From: Luteitalea sp.
Lineage (GTDB): Bacteria; Acidobacteriota; Vicinamibacteria; Vicinamibacterales; Vicinamibacteraceae
Direction: 5' to 3'
Length of the DNA: 64,000 bases
Assembly: GCA_009377605.1 (NCBI GenBank)
Contig: WHTT01000019.1
Span: 21,512 to 85,511, forward strand
The translations under genes were made by a program, and so were the position numbers. This document shows, piece by piece, positions 17,428 to 25,963 of this stretch; the first letter of the stretch is position 1, and each line of letters starts with the position of its first letter. A model generated the notes under the pieces. It saw nothing but the letters and a program-made list of their open reading frames with translations, made no database searches and was not told the DNA's origin.

Positions 17428-17868
17428 GTGTCTGGCCGCAGCTACCCCAAACAGCCAATTGTCGGCGTCGGCGCCGTCGTCATAGACGAAGGGCGCGTGC
17501 TGCTGGTGCGGCGTGCCACGGAGCCGCAGGCAGGTCAGTGGAGCTTGCCGGGTGGCCGCGTCGAGCTCGGCGAAACGCTGACCGCCGCCGTCGCACGCGA
17601 GCTCCACGAGGAAACCGGCGTCGAGATCGATGTAGGACCTTCCGTCGAGGTCCTCGATCGTATCGTGCACGACGCCAATCGGCGCGTGCAGTACCACTAC
17701 GTGCTGGTCGACTTTCTCTGCACGGTTCGGGGAGGCACACGCCGGGCTGGGTCCGACGTGAGCGAGGTTGTACTCGCCGACCCGTTCGAGCTCGCAGGCT
17801 ATCAGCTGTCCAGCGATACACGTGCGGTCATCGAGAAGGCACTCGATCTCTGGCGGAGAGCACGGTGA
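17428..17868 (+). CDS. Nudix hydrolase
   Basis: A 146-residue enzyme with a full Nudix box, GGRVELGETLTAAVAREL followed by HEETGVEI (about residues 42-67), which has the G-x5-E-x7-R-E-U-x-E-E-x-G-U pattern for binding divalent metal and nucleoside diphosphate derivatives. The protein covers little more than this domain, so it is a small house-cleaning or ADP-ribose/NTP type hydrolase; the exact substrate cannot be assigned. The start is GTG at 17428; no clear ribosome binding site precedes it. Its TGA stop lies at the edge of the GGTGA-type tandem repeat shared with the converging yjbQ gene. Confidence 0.88.
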   Translation: MSGRSYPKQPIVGVGAVVIDEGRVLLVRRATEPQAGQWSLPGGRVELGETLTAAVARELHEETGVEIDVGPSVEVLDRIVHDANRRVQYHYVLVDFLCTVRGGTRRAGSDVSEVVLADPFELAGYQLSSDTRAVIEKALDLWRRAR

Positions 17869-18044
17869 GAGGTGACGGGGGTGACAAGGTGATGGGGTGA
17901 CAAGGTGAGGGGTGACAAGGTGACAAGGTGATAGGGTGGCTCGAGGGCACGTGGCAAACATCGAGCGGCATAGACGCGTCGCCGCATTCACCCGATGCTC
18001 GAATCACCCGGTCACCTTGTCACCCCGTCACCCCATCACCCTGC
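17864..18044. repeat. Inverted arrays of 8-bp tandem repeats between converging genes
   Basis: From 17864 to about 17937 the sequence is an imperfect 8-bp tandem array of GGTGANNN units (often GGTGACAA). From 18008 to 18044 the same unit appears on the other strand (GTCACCTTGTCACCCC and similar). The two arrays could pair as a long imperfect stem. The stop codons of the Nudix gene and of yjbQ both fall inside these arrays. Confidence 0.75.
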
Positions 18045-18452
18045 CTCGCCGATCACCTTGATGACAACCCGCTTGCGACGCTGGCCGTCGAACTCGGCAT
18101 AGAAGACCTGCTCCCACGGGCCGAGATCGAGGTCGCCGTTGGTAATCGGCAAAATCACCTGTTGCCCCATAATCGTGCGCTTCAAATGAGCATCGGCATT
18201 GTCCTCGCCGGTCTGGTGATGGCGATACGGCAAGCCGTAGGGCGCCAGCTTCTCCAGCCAGGTCTGGAAATCCTCGATGAGGCCCTCTTCCCAGTCGTTG
18301 ACATAGACGCCCGCCGTGATGTGCATGGCGGAGACGAGCACCATGCCTTCCTTCACGCCACTCTTCTTCACGGCCTTGCGTACGTCATCGGTAATGCGAA
18401 CGAACTCCTGTCGCTTCTTCGTGTTGAACCAGAGATAGTCGGTGTGGGTCAT
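18036..18452 (-). CDS. yjbQ: YjbQ family protein (UPF0047)
   Basis: A 138-residue single-domain protein with the family patterns [52 protein letters not shown] and [14 protein letters not shown]. Members form trimers with a metal site from the conserved histidines and have a low thiamine-phosphate synthase activity; the physiological role is unsettled. Length matches the family. It follows tsaD by 106 bases, a gap holding a 7-bp tandem repeat. Its final codons and TGA lie within the GGTGA-type array, so the extreme C-terminus may be repeat-derived. Confidence 0.9.
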   Translation of the reverse strand: MTHTDYLWFNTKKRQEFVRITDDVRKAVKKSGVKEGMVLVSAMHITAGVYVNDWEEGLIEDFQTWLEKLAPYGLPYRHHQTGEDNADAHLKRTIMGQQVILPITNGDLDLGPWEQVFYAEFDGQRRKRVVIKVIGEAG

Positions 18453-18462
18453 CGTTCAGGCT

Positions 18463-18490
18463 CTTGGTTCTTGGTTCTTGGTTCTTGGTT
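18463..18490. repeat. 7-bp tandem repeat, four copies
   Basis: CTTGGTT is repeated four times without interruption, followed by a partial copy, between tsaD and yjbQ. It is one of several 7-9 bp tandem arrays that sit at gene borders in this window. Confidence 0.85.
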
Positions 18491-18558
18491 CTTCGTGCGA
18501 TGGCGCCCCGATGCTTCACCGCGGCCCCTGCGTGCGCCGCCGCACCAAGCACCAGGGA

Positions 18559-19686
18559 CTATGGACCAAGGACCAAATTGGCGTGCGCATTGAGGGAGAG
18601 CGGTGCGGCAACGCCCTGATGGAAGCGGCGGAGGCCAGCGGCCGCAATCATGGCGGCGTTGTCGGTGGCGAGCTTCAAGCTCGGCACGAAGACCGGCAGG
18701 CCCGCTTTCTCACCACGCGCCGCGGCAACCGTCCGTAAGCGGCTGTTCGCGGACACGCCGCCGGCAATGCCGACGCTACGCGCGTTGTGCCAGCGTGCCG
18801 CGTCGAACGTGCGATCGAGCAACGCCTCGATCACCGCGCGTTGGAAGCTGGCACAGATATCGGCAATGTCCCGATCGGAAAAGAGCGTGCGGGGGCTCCC
18901 GTCGACACCTGGCTCTGCGCCCTGCGCCGCCGCGCGCTTCTTGACGTAACGGAGCACTGCCGTCTTCAGGCCGCTGAAGCTGAAGTCGGTGCGATATTGC
19001 AGCGCCTTCTCGAAGCCCTTGGGGAGCCGCACGGGCGGCGCCGGGTTGCGGTCGCGATGCGTGAGGCGCGCCACCGGGAACTCGATCGCCAGCTCGTTCC
19101 CCTGCTTCGCCAGCTCGTCGATGATCGGACCGCCGGGATATCCCAGACCCAGGAGCTTGGCGACCTTGTCGTATGCTTCGCCTGCCGCGTCATCACGGGT
19201 CCGGCCCACGAGCTCGTAGGTGCCCGCGACGGGCACCAGGTATAGGCTCGTATGGCCGCCGGAGACGACCAGAATCGACGCCGGGTAGGGCAGCTCGCCG
19301 TGCTCCAGCACGAGTGACTCGATGTGACCAGCCAGATGATGCACCGGCACGAACGGCACGTCGAGTGTGGCGGCAGCCGCCTTCGCGAACGAGAAGCCCA
19401 CGAGCAGCGATCCCACGAGGCCCGGCCCTTGGGTGGCGGCAATCGCGTCGACATCGCGCCAGTCGACGGCAGCGTCCTCCAACGCCCGCTCCGCAACGCC
19501 GCAGATGTCTCGCAGATGCTGTCGCGACGCCAGCTCCGGCACGACGCCGCCCCATTCGCGGTGAATGGCCACTTGCGAGGCAATCACGTTCGAGCGCACA
19601 CGCCACGGCCGCATCGGCTCGCCGGTCTCCTCGACGATCGCCGCCGCCGTCTCGTCGCACGAGCTCTCGATGCCGAGGATCTTCAC
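18559..19686 (-). CDS. tsaD: tRNA N6-adenosine threonylcarbamoyltransferase TsaD
   Basis: A 375-residue enzyme that transfers the threonylcarbamoyl group to A37 of ANN-decoding tRNAs (t6A), acting in the cytoplasm with TsaB and TsaE. The ASKHA-fold signatures are intact: ILGIESSCDETAAAIVE at the N-terminus, the metal ligands in VPVHHLAGHIES, VSGGHTSLYLV, GEAYDKVAKLLGLGYPGGP, and GIAGGVSANSRLR near the C-terminus. The length is a little above the usual 330-345 residues. The ATG at 19686 lies 49 bases after the mtnA stop, so the two genes probably share a transcript. TsaB and TsaE are not in the window. Confidence 0.96.
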   Translation of the reverse strand: MKILGIESSCDETAAAIVEETGEPMRPWRVRSNVIASQVAIHREWGGVVPELASRQHLRDICGVAERALEDAAVDWRDVDAIAATQGPGLVGSLLVGFSFAKAAAATLDVPFVPVHHLAGHIESLVLEHGELPYPASILVVSGGHTSLYLVPVAGTYELVGRTRDDAAGEAYDKVAKLLGLGYPGGPIIDELAKQGNELAIEFPVARLTHRDRNPAPPVRLPKGFEKALQYRTDFSFSGLKTAVLRYVKKRAAAQGAEPGVDGSPRTLFSDRDIADICASFQRAVIEALLDRTFDAARWHNARSVGIAGGVSANSRLRTVAAARGEKAGLPVFVPSLKLATDNAAMIAAAGLRRFHQGVAAPLSLNAHANLVLGP

Positions 19687-19735
19687 ATAGCACCATCCGC
19701 GCTACGGCTCCGTCACCATGTACTACGTTTGCGGT

Positions 19736-20797
19736 CTACGTCAACGCCGGCGCATCCTGCTCGACCAACGCCCGCAGGGACACCTCGTACGGTGGCCGCG
19801 CAATGCTGCGCTCGGTGACGATGCCGCTGATGTAGGCGGCAGGGGTAATGTCGAAGGCCGGGTTCCAGACGGTCGCGCCCTGCGGTGCGAGCCGCTGCGA
19901 TCCCATGTGCGTGACCTCGCGCTCGTTGCGCTCTTCGATGGGAATGGCGCTGCCGTCGGGAGAGGCAAGATCGATTGTCGACAGCGGGGCGGCCACATAG
20001 AACGGCACGCTGTGCTCGCGCGCGAGCACGGCGAGCGAATAGGTCCCGATCTTGTTCGCCACGTCGCCGTTTGCCGCAATGCGATCGGCGCCCACGACGA
20101 CCAGATCCACGCGACCGTGGCGCATCAGCGCGCCCGCCATGTTGTCGGCGATCACCGTCGTTGGTATGCCATCTTTGACCAGCTCCCAGGCGGTGAGACG
20201 CGCGCCCTGGAGGAATGGCCGCGTCTCGTCCGCAAACACCTCCACCCGGCGGCCGAGGTCGACGGCACCGCGGATGACGCCCAGCGCCGTGCCATAGCCC
20301 GCGGTTGCGAGCGCACCCGCATTGCAGTGCGTGAGCACGCGCGCCTGTTCCGGAACGATCGTCGCGCCATGCCGGCCGATGGCTCGGCAGCTCTCGAGGT
20401 CCTCGTCGTGAATCCGCTTGGCCTCCACTTCGAGCCGTATCTTCAGCTCTTCGACCGATGCCCCCGCCTGGACTGCCGCCGAGAAGACACGCTTCATGCG
20501 GTCGATGGCCCAGAACAGGTTCACGGCGGTCGGACGAGTCGACGCGAGCAGATCACAGATCTTGAGAAACTCTGCCGTGAGCTGCTTCGTGCCGCGGGCG
20601 CTGCTGCGCTTCGCGCCGAGCGCCACACCCATGGCCGCCGCGACACCAATGGCGGGCGCACCGCGAATCACCATCGTCTTGATGGCGCGTGCCACGTCCT
20701 GCGCCGTCCGACAGCGCACATAGACCTCCACGGCGGGCAGCTTCCGCTGGTCCACCATGGTCACCACATCATCGTCCCACGCCACAGTCGGCAACAT
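19736..20797 (-). CDS. mtnA: Methylthioribose-1-phosphate isomerase MtnA
   Basis: A 353-residue enzyme of the methionine salvage pathway that converts methylthioribose-1-phosphate to the ribulose form. Family signatures: [40 protein letters not shown] with the catalytic cysteine, [14 protein letters not shown], and [20 protein letters not shown] with the catalytic aspartate. I chose ATG at 20797 ([10 protein letters not shown]), where homology begins; the frame stays open to 20899 but that stretch is not family-like and would overlap the divergent FkbM gene. Other salvage genes are absent nearby. It heads an mtnA-tsaD-yjbQ run. Confidence 0.94.
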   Translation of the reverse strand: MLPTVAWDDDVVTMVDQRKLPAVEVYVRCRTAQDVARAIKTMVIRGAPAIGVAAAMGVALGAKRSSARGTKQLTAEFLKICDLLASTRPTAVNLFWAIDRMKRVFSAAVQAGASVEELKIRLEVEAKRIHDEDLESCRAIGRHGATIVPEQARVLTHCNAGALATAGYGTALGVIRGAVDLGRRVEVFADETRPFLQGARLTAWELVKDGIPTTVIADNMAGALMRHGRVDLVVVGADRIAANGDVANKIGTYSLAVLAREHSVPFYVAAPLSTIDLASPDGSAIPIEERNEREVTHMGSQRLAPQGATVWNPAFDITPAAYISGIVTERSIARPPYEVSLRALVEQDAPALT

Positions 20798-20897
20798 AAC
20801 GGCATCATACCCGATAGGTTGGACCGACTCATCGGCGACGTCGGGAAGCGGCTCGGGGTAACATCGAGAGCCGCGTTGTCCGGCGCCGTGAGCGACC

Positions 20898-21731
20898 ATG
20901 GATGAGAGAGACCTGAGGCAAACGTTCGATCAGTTGTACCAATCCTATTTCGGGGAGGCACACCTCGAGCAGGGTGCAATCGAGAGCTTGCCGCGGATCC
21001 TCGAATCGTGTGATCTATTCCTCGATGTGGGCGCGTCGCTGGGCATGTACACCTATTACGCGGACAAGCTCCTGAAGGGTAAGAAGATCATCGCAATCGA
21101 GGCCGATCCCGATCGGTTCGCGGAGCTGGAGAAGAACTGCGCCAAGTGGCAGGGCGATAGCACGAACGAGATCGTCTCCCTCAACGCGTCCGTGGGCGAT
21201 CGCGCGGGCACCGCAACCTTCTACAAGACCGGGTCGACCATCAGCGGCGCCCTCTTTCAAATCGAAGAGCGCTCGCAAGCCTACGAAGCGGTGGAAGTGC
21301 AGGAGGTGACGCTCGACGAGCTGTTCGAGCCGGCCGTCAAGATCGTGGCGAAGATCGACGTGGAAGGCGCCGAGTATCGCGTGCTCCAGGGCGCTCGGAA
21401 GCATCTGGACGCTCGCAACACGGACTTCTTGATCGAGCTGCATTGGTGGGGCGACCGGGAGCGTGGGACAACGTCGATGGACGTCCTGCGCTGCTTGTTC
21501 GAGCACCGCATGGCGATGATCCGGCCGGCCAAGCAGCAGAAGTCGCACTATCTCTTTCGGCCGGCGCGCGCCGGCGAGCTTCTGTGGCCGCCTTACATAC
21601 GCTTCGCGCCGCTCTTGTTCGCCAAGTCGATGTACGGCAAGCATGCCCCCCGGCAGGTCCGTGAGATCCGCGAGCGGATCATCAAGGCCAGGCGCAAGAA
21701 GGTCTTCGGCGTTACTGGTGATCGAGCGTGA
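20898..21731 (+). CDS. FkbM-family methyltransferase
   Basis: A 277-residue SAM-dependent enzyme. The SAM site is visible in [17 protein letters not shown] and [15 protein letters not shown], and the FkbM hallmark in [20 protein letters not shown]. FkbM enzymes O-methylate sugars or secondary metabolites; next to a pyruvyl transferase and glycosyltransferases, methylation of a surface glycan is the likely role. First of the plus-strand run 20898-25050; its TGA overlaps the GTG start of the next gene (GTGA at 21728-21731). The start is ATG at 20898, about 100 bases from the divergent mtnA start. Confidence 0.88.
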   Translation: MDERDLRQTFDQLYQSYFGEAHLEQGAIESLPRILESCDLFLDVGASLGMYTYYADKLLKGKKIIAIEADPDRFAELEKNCAKWQGDSTNEIVSLNASVGDRAGTATFYKTGSTISGALFQIEERSQAYEAVEVQEVTLDELFEPAVKIVAKIDVEGAEYRVLQGARKHLDARNTDFLIELHWWGDRERGTTSMDVLRCLFEHRMAMIRPAKQQKSHYLFRPARAGELLWPPYIRFAPLLFAKSMYGKHAPRQVREIRERIIKARRKKVFGVTGDRA

Positions 21732-22984
21732 AGCGACACGTCCTCGTCTTGAACCAACACGGTGAGAATCGGGGAGACGAGGCAGCCATGCGCGCCATGC
21801 TCGTCTCGCTGGACGAGGCCCTGGGCGGCGCGAGCTTCACGATTCTCTACCAGTACCGGGATCGCTCGCTGCGGATGGAGCTCCCGCAGGACGTGCAGAT
21901 GCTGCCGATCATCATGCCGGTGAGCGAGGCGGCGCGATTGACGCTCTTCGGTCTCGGCACCTTGGTCAGTGCGAGGCTCGGGCAGCCCGTGCTCGGCAGG
22001 CTCGGTAAGGCCATCACCGACGCTTACGAGCGCGCAGACCTGGTGCTCTCGGCGCCTGGTGGTCCGTACTTTGGCGACATCTACGCCAATCACGAGCTCG
22101 TCCATTGGTTCTTCGTCTGGCTCGCAAAGCGCTACCGCAAGCCACTGATGCTGTACTCGCCATCGGCTGGACCGTTCGCGAACCCCGTTCTCAACCAGGT
22201 GCGCCGTCGGCTCTACCGCGCGTTCGATGTCGTGTGTGCGCGAGAGCCCATCTCAGCTCGTATGATCGAGGGGCTGGTCGGTCAGGGTCTCACCGTGCAC
22301 GTCACGGCAGATTCCGCCCTCCAGGTTCGCATGCCGCCGATGGGGCGGGCGCAGTACTTCGGCTCGAGCCGCAGCCACCTGGCGGCTCGCTTCATCGTCT
22401 GCACGTCGGTCATCGACTATGCGTTTCCCGGCGACGACGATCCGAAAGGCCTGAAGTCCGTCTACGAGCGCGCACTGATCGATCTGATGACCCACCTCTC
22501 GAAGCGGCGCGATTGTCATTTCCTCTTCCTGCCCCAGCTGCATGGCTCGGTGCATACCGACGTGCCGTACCTGCGGCACATCGCGCAGCGGCTTCCGTCC
22601 GGTCTGAGCTGGGAGATCGTGGACGACCACCTGGATTCCGACACGCAGCGCGGCATCTTTGGAATGGCTGACACGTTTATCGCGAGCCGCTATCATCCGG
22701 CGATCTTCGGCAGCTCAGCGGGAGTTCCAGGCCTGTGTTTCTACTATGAGCACAAGGCGCTGGGCTTCATGACACAGCTCGGGATGGAACGGTTCGCCTT
22801 CGACATCCGCAAGCTCGACTCCCGCGCCCTGTGTGAGGCAATGGACGAGATTCTCGAGAACGGCGCAGCGCTGGCTCGCGAGATTGAATTGCGCTTGCCT
22901 GCTCTGGTCGCGCAAGCAAGGCGGAGCACCGAGCTCGCGGTGGCGCTCGTCGAGTCGGGAGGCGCTAGTGCCCTGTCTCAGTGA
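21728..22984 (+). CDS. Polysaccharide pyruvyl transferase family protein
   Basis: A 418-residue enzyme that resembles WcaK/CsaB-type pyruvyl transferases, which put a pyruvate ketal on a surface glycan using phosphoenolpyruvate. Seen: VLNQHGENRGDEAAMRAML at the N-terminus (the conserved N-x-G-D-E region), SAPGGPYFGDIYANHELV, LYSPSAGPFANPV, VCAREPISARMIEGL, VTADSALQV and a C-terminal ADTFIASRYHPAIFGSSAG with the conserved R-x-H. Starts with GTG overlapping the FkbM stop. The last five residues (SALSQ) and the TGA are encoded by the left terminal repeat of the 166-bp element at 22965, so the natural C-terminus was probably replaced. Confidence 0.87.
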   Translation: MKRHVLVLNQHGENRGDEAAMRAMLVSLDEALGGASFTILYQYRDRSLRMELPQDVQMLPIIMPVSEAARLTLFGLGTLVSARLGQPVLGRLGKAITDAYERADLVLSAPGGPYFGDIYANHELVHWFFVWLAKRYRKPLMLYSPSAGPFANPVLNQVRRRLYRAFDVVCAREPISARMIEGLVGQGLTVHVTADSALQVRMPPMGRAQYFGSSRSHLAARFIVCTSVIDYAFPGDDDPKGLKSVYERALIDLMTHLSKRRDCHFLFLPQLHGSVHTDVPYLRHIAQRLPSGLSWEIVDDHLDSDTQRGIFGMADTFIASRYHPAIFGSSAGVPGLCFYYEHKALGFMTQLGMERFAFDIRKLDSRALCEAMDEILENGAALAREIELRLPALVAQARRSTELAVALVESGGASALSQ

Positions 22985-23130
22985 TTCGCGACATAATTCC
23001 CGGGCGGGGCATCCCGCCTGGCGTCGTTGCTCGTCGGTCAAATACGGCCTGTATGCTCCCTCCTCGCGCCTCGCCAGCCGGGCGCCGCGCTCCGGGACTT
23101 ATGCCACGAATCACTGAGACAGGACACTAG
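22965..23130. mobile_element. 166-bp MITE-like element with 32-bp terminal inverted repeats
   Basis: The ends, CTAGTGCCCTGTCTCAGTGA onward (22965-22996) and its near-perfect reverse complement (23099-23130), match at 29 of 32 positions by my count. CTAG is at both outer ends and may be a target duplication or part of the repeat. The interior is imperfectly palindromic too (CCCGGGCGGGGC near the left, GCCGGGCGCCGCGC near the right). It has no coding capacity. The left end gives the stop codon of the pyruvyl transferase gene; the right end gives AGGA at 23121-23124, six bases before the ATG at 23131. Confidence 0.82.
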
Positions 23131-25050
23131 ATGAATCGGATCTGCGGCGCAGGCGGACAGGACGTCCTCGCCGTCTTTCGCCGCCTGAGTGCGTGGCTCG
23201 AGCAGCAAGGCCAACCCGTTCTACGCAGGCAGGTGGAGACACCGGCGCTCTGCCTCGGCTATAGCGAGGACGGAGGCGCTTTGGTCGGCACCGCGCGCAA
23301 GGGATCGCTGGATCTCGTCTATCTCGGCACGTTCTTCAACATGGGGTTCTCCGGCGGGATCTCTCCTCAGGATGATCCGAATGCGACCGCGCTCCACCTC
23401 ATCGAGCGCTATGAAGCGGCAGGCACGGCGTTCTTGAATGGTCTCTGGGGCAGCTTCGTCGTGGCGCTCGCGGATCGCCAGGACGACATGCTGCTCCTGG
23501 CCTGCGACCCTCAGGGGAATCGCCGGCTGTTCGTAAGCGTCGACGCAGGATCGATTCGATTCGCCACGCAGCTCGTGGATTTTGCTGGGCTGATGGAGCC
23601 GCAGCTCCGGCTCGACCGGAGCCTCGAGGACTTCCTCCTCGGCTACGAATTCTTACCGGACCACCGCACCCCCGTGCAGGGTGTGAAGACGCTACCTTCC
23701 GGTGTCCTGCTCGAGTGGCGGCCGACCGCCGGAGTGACGGAGCACAGGATGCAGCCGGCGGAGGTGTGGCCGGAGTGGACGAGCGGTCTGGATCTGCGTG
23801 ACAAAGACGAGGCGACGGTCGTCGGGGCGCTCCGCAGGGCGTTCCGGAGCGCGCTCGAAGAGCAGCTGCCTTCAGCGCCGGACGTCGGCGTGATGCTGGG
23901 CGGCTTCGACTCGGCGCTGATCGCCGCGGCGCTGACCGAGATGGGAAAGCGGGTGCAGACCTTCTCGTTCGGCTACGAGGACCAGAGCTACAACCAGCCC
24001 TTCGCAGAGGAGCTCGCCTCCTCCCTCGGGATACGACATCATTGGGTTCCGATCGGTCCGGACGTCATACGCCGTGGCCTCGAGAGCTACGCGCTCGTGT
24101 TCAATCAACCGCTTTGTCTCCCGCACTATGTGATCGGCACGGCGCGCGTCGCGGAAGCCATGCGGTCGGCGGGGATCCGACACGGCTTCACCGGCGATGG
24201 ATGCGACGGGCTCTTCTTCGGCTATCCGACAGTGTACTTACGCGCCGTCCTCGTCGAGACCCTTTCGAAGGTGGCGCCGCTCGTCGTCTCCATCGTGAGC
24301 CCGTTGTCCAAGATGCGGGTGCTCGAGCGGCGCATTGGGCATCCCTACCGCCTCGCACGGAATGTTGCCCGTGTGCTGCGCCGGCCGATGCCGGCGCGAG
24401 GTCATATCACCTCGTGCATTCTGGACGAGGTGTCCCTCCGCCTATTGCGGACCGGCGAGCAACCGCCGCAGGTCGAGAGCTCGGAGCAGATTCTGGAGCG
24501 GCTCGCCCGCGGCTTCGAGCACCTCAGCGCGGTGCGCCTGGCCTACCTCGGAAAAGGAGCCGTTGGTCTCAACAAGACGAAGCTCGAAGGCAGCTCCGCC
24601 TGGACCGGCGTGAGCTTGTCGTCACCCTTTCTGCATCCCGGCATGGCGCGTGTGGCCAAGATGCTGCCCGAGCGGATGCTTCGGCCGACCGAGAAGACGA
24701 AGTCGGAGGCCACGGGCAAGTACGTCCTGATGCGCATGGCGGAGGAGGATCGCATCCTCCCTGACCACATGATCTATCAGCGCAAACGCTCTCCGGTCAC
24801 GTCACCGGTCGACGCGTGGTACTTGGGACCGCTGCGCGAGCTCATGCTGGCGCAGCTCGAGGGCCTTCCGTTTGCGTACGACCGCGCCTACGTCGCCGAT
24901 CTCCTTCGTCCCAAGGTGGCCGAGGAGCTCTTCCGCAGGCACGTTGGCATCAGTCGCTTCGCCTTGCACGCGCCGTGTCTGCTGGCGACGTACGCGAGCC
25001 TGACGCGGCATGCGAAACCCCCGCGCGCCCTCGAAACCACACGAGGGTGA
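23131..25050 (+). CDS. Asparagine-synthase-like amidotransferase with degenerate motifs
   Basis: A 639-residue protein with the two-domain layout of AsnB: an N-terminal Ntn-type glutaminase-like domain (about 1-190) and an ATP-pyrophosphatase synthase domain (about 220-560). Key departures: the cysteine is at position 5 (MNRICGAGG), not at position 2 as the Ntn mechanism needs; the R-G-P-D stretch is missing; the PP-loop reads VMLGGFDSALIAAAL, lacking the first serine of SGGxDS. Later motifs (TFSFGYEDQSYNQPFAEELA, GFTGDGCDGLFFGYP) are kept. It may use ammonia, or amidate a sugar acid of the surface glycan. Its 3' end overlaps the converging gene by 101 bases. Confidence 0.85.
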   Translation: MNRICGAGGQDVLAVFRRLSAWLEQQGQPVLRRQVETPALCLGYSEDGGALVGTARKGSLDLVYLGTFFNMGFSGGISPQDDPNATALHLIERYEAAGTAFLNGLWGSFVVALADRQDDMLLLACDPQGNRRLFVSVDAGSIRFATQLVDFAGLMEPQLRLDRSLEDFLLGYEFLPDHRTPVQGVKTLPSGVLLEWRPTAGVTEHRMQPAEVWPEWTSGLDLRDKDEATVVGALRRAFRSALEEQLPSAPDVGVMLGGFDSALIAAALTEMGKRVQTFSFGYEDQSYNQPFAEELASSLGIRHHWVPIGPDVIRRGLESYALVFNQPLCLPHYVIGTARVAEAMRSAGIRHGFTGDGCDGLFFGYPTVYLRAVLVETLSKVAPLVVSIVSPLSKMRVLERRIGHPYRLARNVARVLRRPMPARGHITSCILDEVSLRLLRTGEQPPQVESSEQILERLARGFEHLSAVRLAYLGKGAVGLNKTKLEGSSAWTGVSLSSPFLHPGMARVAKMLPERMLRPTEKTKSEATGKYVLMRMAEEDRILPDHMIYQRKRSPVTSPVDAWYLGPLRELMLAQLEGLPFAYDRAYVADLLRPKVAEELFRRHVGISRFALHAPCLLATYASLTRHAKPPRALETTRG

Positions 25051-25963
25051 AGCAGCCGGCCCCCAGCGTGGCCACGACGATGAGCTGGGCGGCTCGGTCG
25101 AAGGCTCCGGCGAAGATTCCCACATCGAACGTTTGTCCGGTCGCAAAAACGACGTAGCCGATGATGAGCTCCCGGATGCCGAGACCGCCCGGTGTAATCG
25201 CCAACAGCGAGCTCACGCTGGAGGCGACGCCGAGAACCAGCAGCACCCAGGGCGGCGCGCTGGTGCCAAGGAGATGGAACGCGATGCCGAAGCGAATGCT
25301 CAGGAGCACGTACTGCGCCAGGCCCCAGAGCGCGCTCATCGCGGCAAGGCGTGGACGCCGGCGTGCGATCCCGAATCCTTCGCGGAGGTCGTGCCAGAAC
25401 CGGGCGGCTCGCCTCCCGGAGAACGCAAGCGGAGGCAGGGGACGTGTCAGGGCCACGCACGCCACGATCGTGAGCGAGCCGAAGATCGCGAGGAGCGGGT
25501 AGCTCATTCGACCGCTGGTAAGGCCCCCGAACAGGAGCGCGCCAATTCCCACCAGGCCGCTGATGGAGATCTGGATCGCCATACGGATGGCCGAGAGGCT
25601 GCCGAAGCGCACATAGCCCATCCCGTACTTGCGCTTCATGTATTGGGCTCGGAGGATCATGCCGACCCTGAGAGGCAGGTAGTTGCCGAATCCAGCGGCG
25701 GAGGAGAGCACGAAGTTCTCCCAGAACGAGATCGGCACTCCCTCCGCACGGAAGAGCACATAGGTCTGCGCGGCGATGACGATCCAGGTCGCCGAGATGA
25801 CGAGCAACATCAGCAGGAGCCCCGCCCACGACGCGTTCAACGTCTCCGCCAACGGCGCGCGCCGCTGCCACACATAGAACAGCCCGGCGGCCACGAAGGC
25901 GAGGCCGAGGACGAGCTGCACTGTTTCACGGGCGCGTTGCATGGATCCTGTCGATATCGTCAC
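24950..25963 (-). CDS. Flippase-like integral membrane protein (UPF0104/YbhN-like)
   Basis: A 337-residue polytopic protein with seven to eight membrane segments, such as LVLGLAFVAAGLFYVW, GLLLMLLVISATWIVIAA and VLLVLGVASSVSSLLAITP. The family marks are AAGFGNYLPLRVGMILRAQY and SLLAITPGGLGIRELIIGYV. Relatives include the flippase half of MprF and proteins found in glycan clusters, so movement of a lipid-linked intermediate is plausible. The start is GTG at 25963, overlapping the glycosyltransferase TGA (GTGA). The last 30 residues (RGRAGVSHAASGSRTSPADT onward) lie opposite the asparagine-synthase gene and look unlike the rest. Confidence 0.83.
   Translation of the reverse strand: MTISTGSMQRARETVQLVLGLAFVAAGLFYVWQRRAPLAETLNASWAGLLLMLLVISATWIVIAAQTYVLFRAEGVPISFWENFVLSSAAGFGNYLPLRVGMILRAQYMKRKYGMGYVRFGSLSAIRMAIQISISGLVGIGALLFGGLTSGRMSYPLLAIFGSLTIVACVALTRPLPPLAFSGRRAARFWHDLREGFGIARRRPRLAAMSALWGLAQYVLLSIRFGIAFHLLGTSAPPWVLLVLGVASSVSSLLAITPGGLGIRELIIGYVVFATGQTFDVGIFAGAFDRAAQLIVVATLGAGCFTLVWFRGRAGVSHAASGSRTSPADTARARRSD

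Noticed and set aside
17864..18044. A CRISPR-like array of short repeats
   Set aside because: Units are 8 bp, imperfect, without spacers of even length, and no cas gene is near.
20798..20899. An N-terminal extension of MtnA by 34 residues
   Set aside because: It does not resemble the family, and it would run over the ATG of the divergent FkbM gene.
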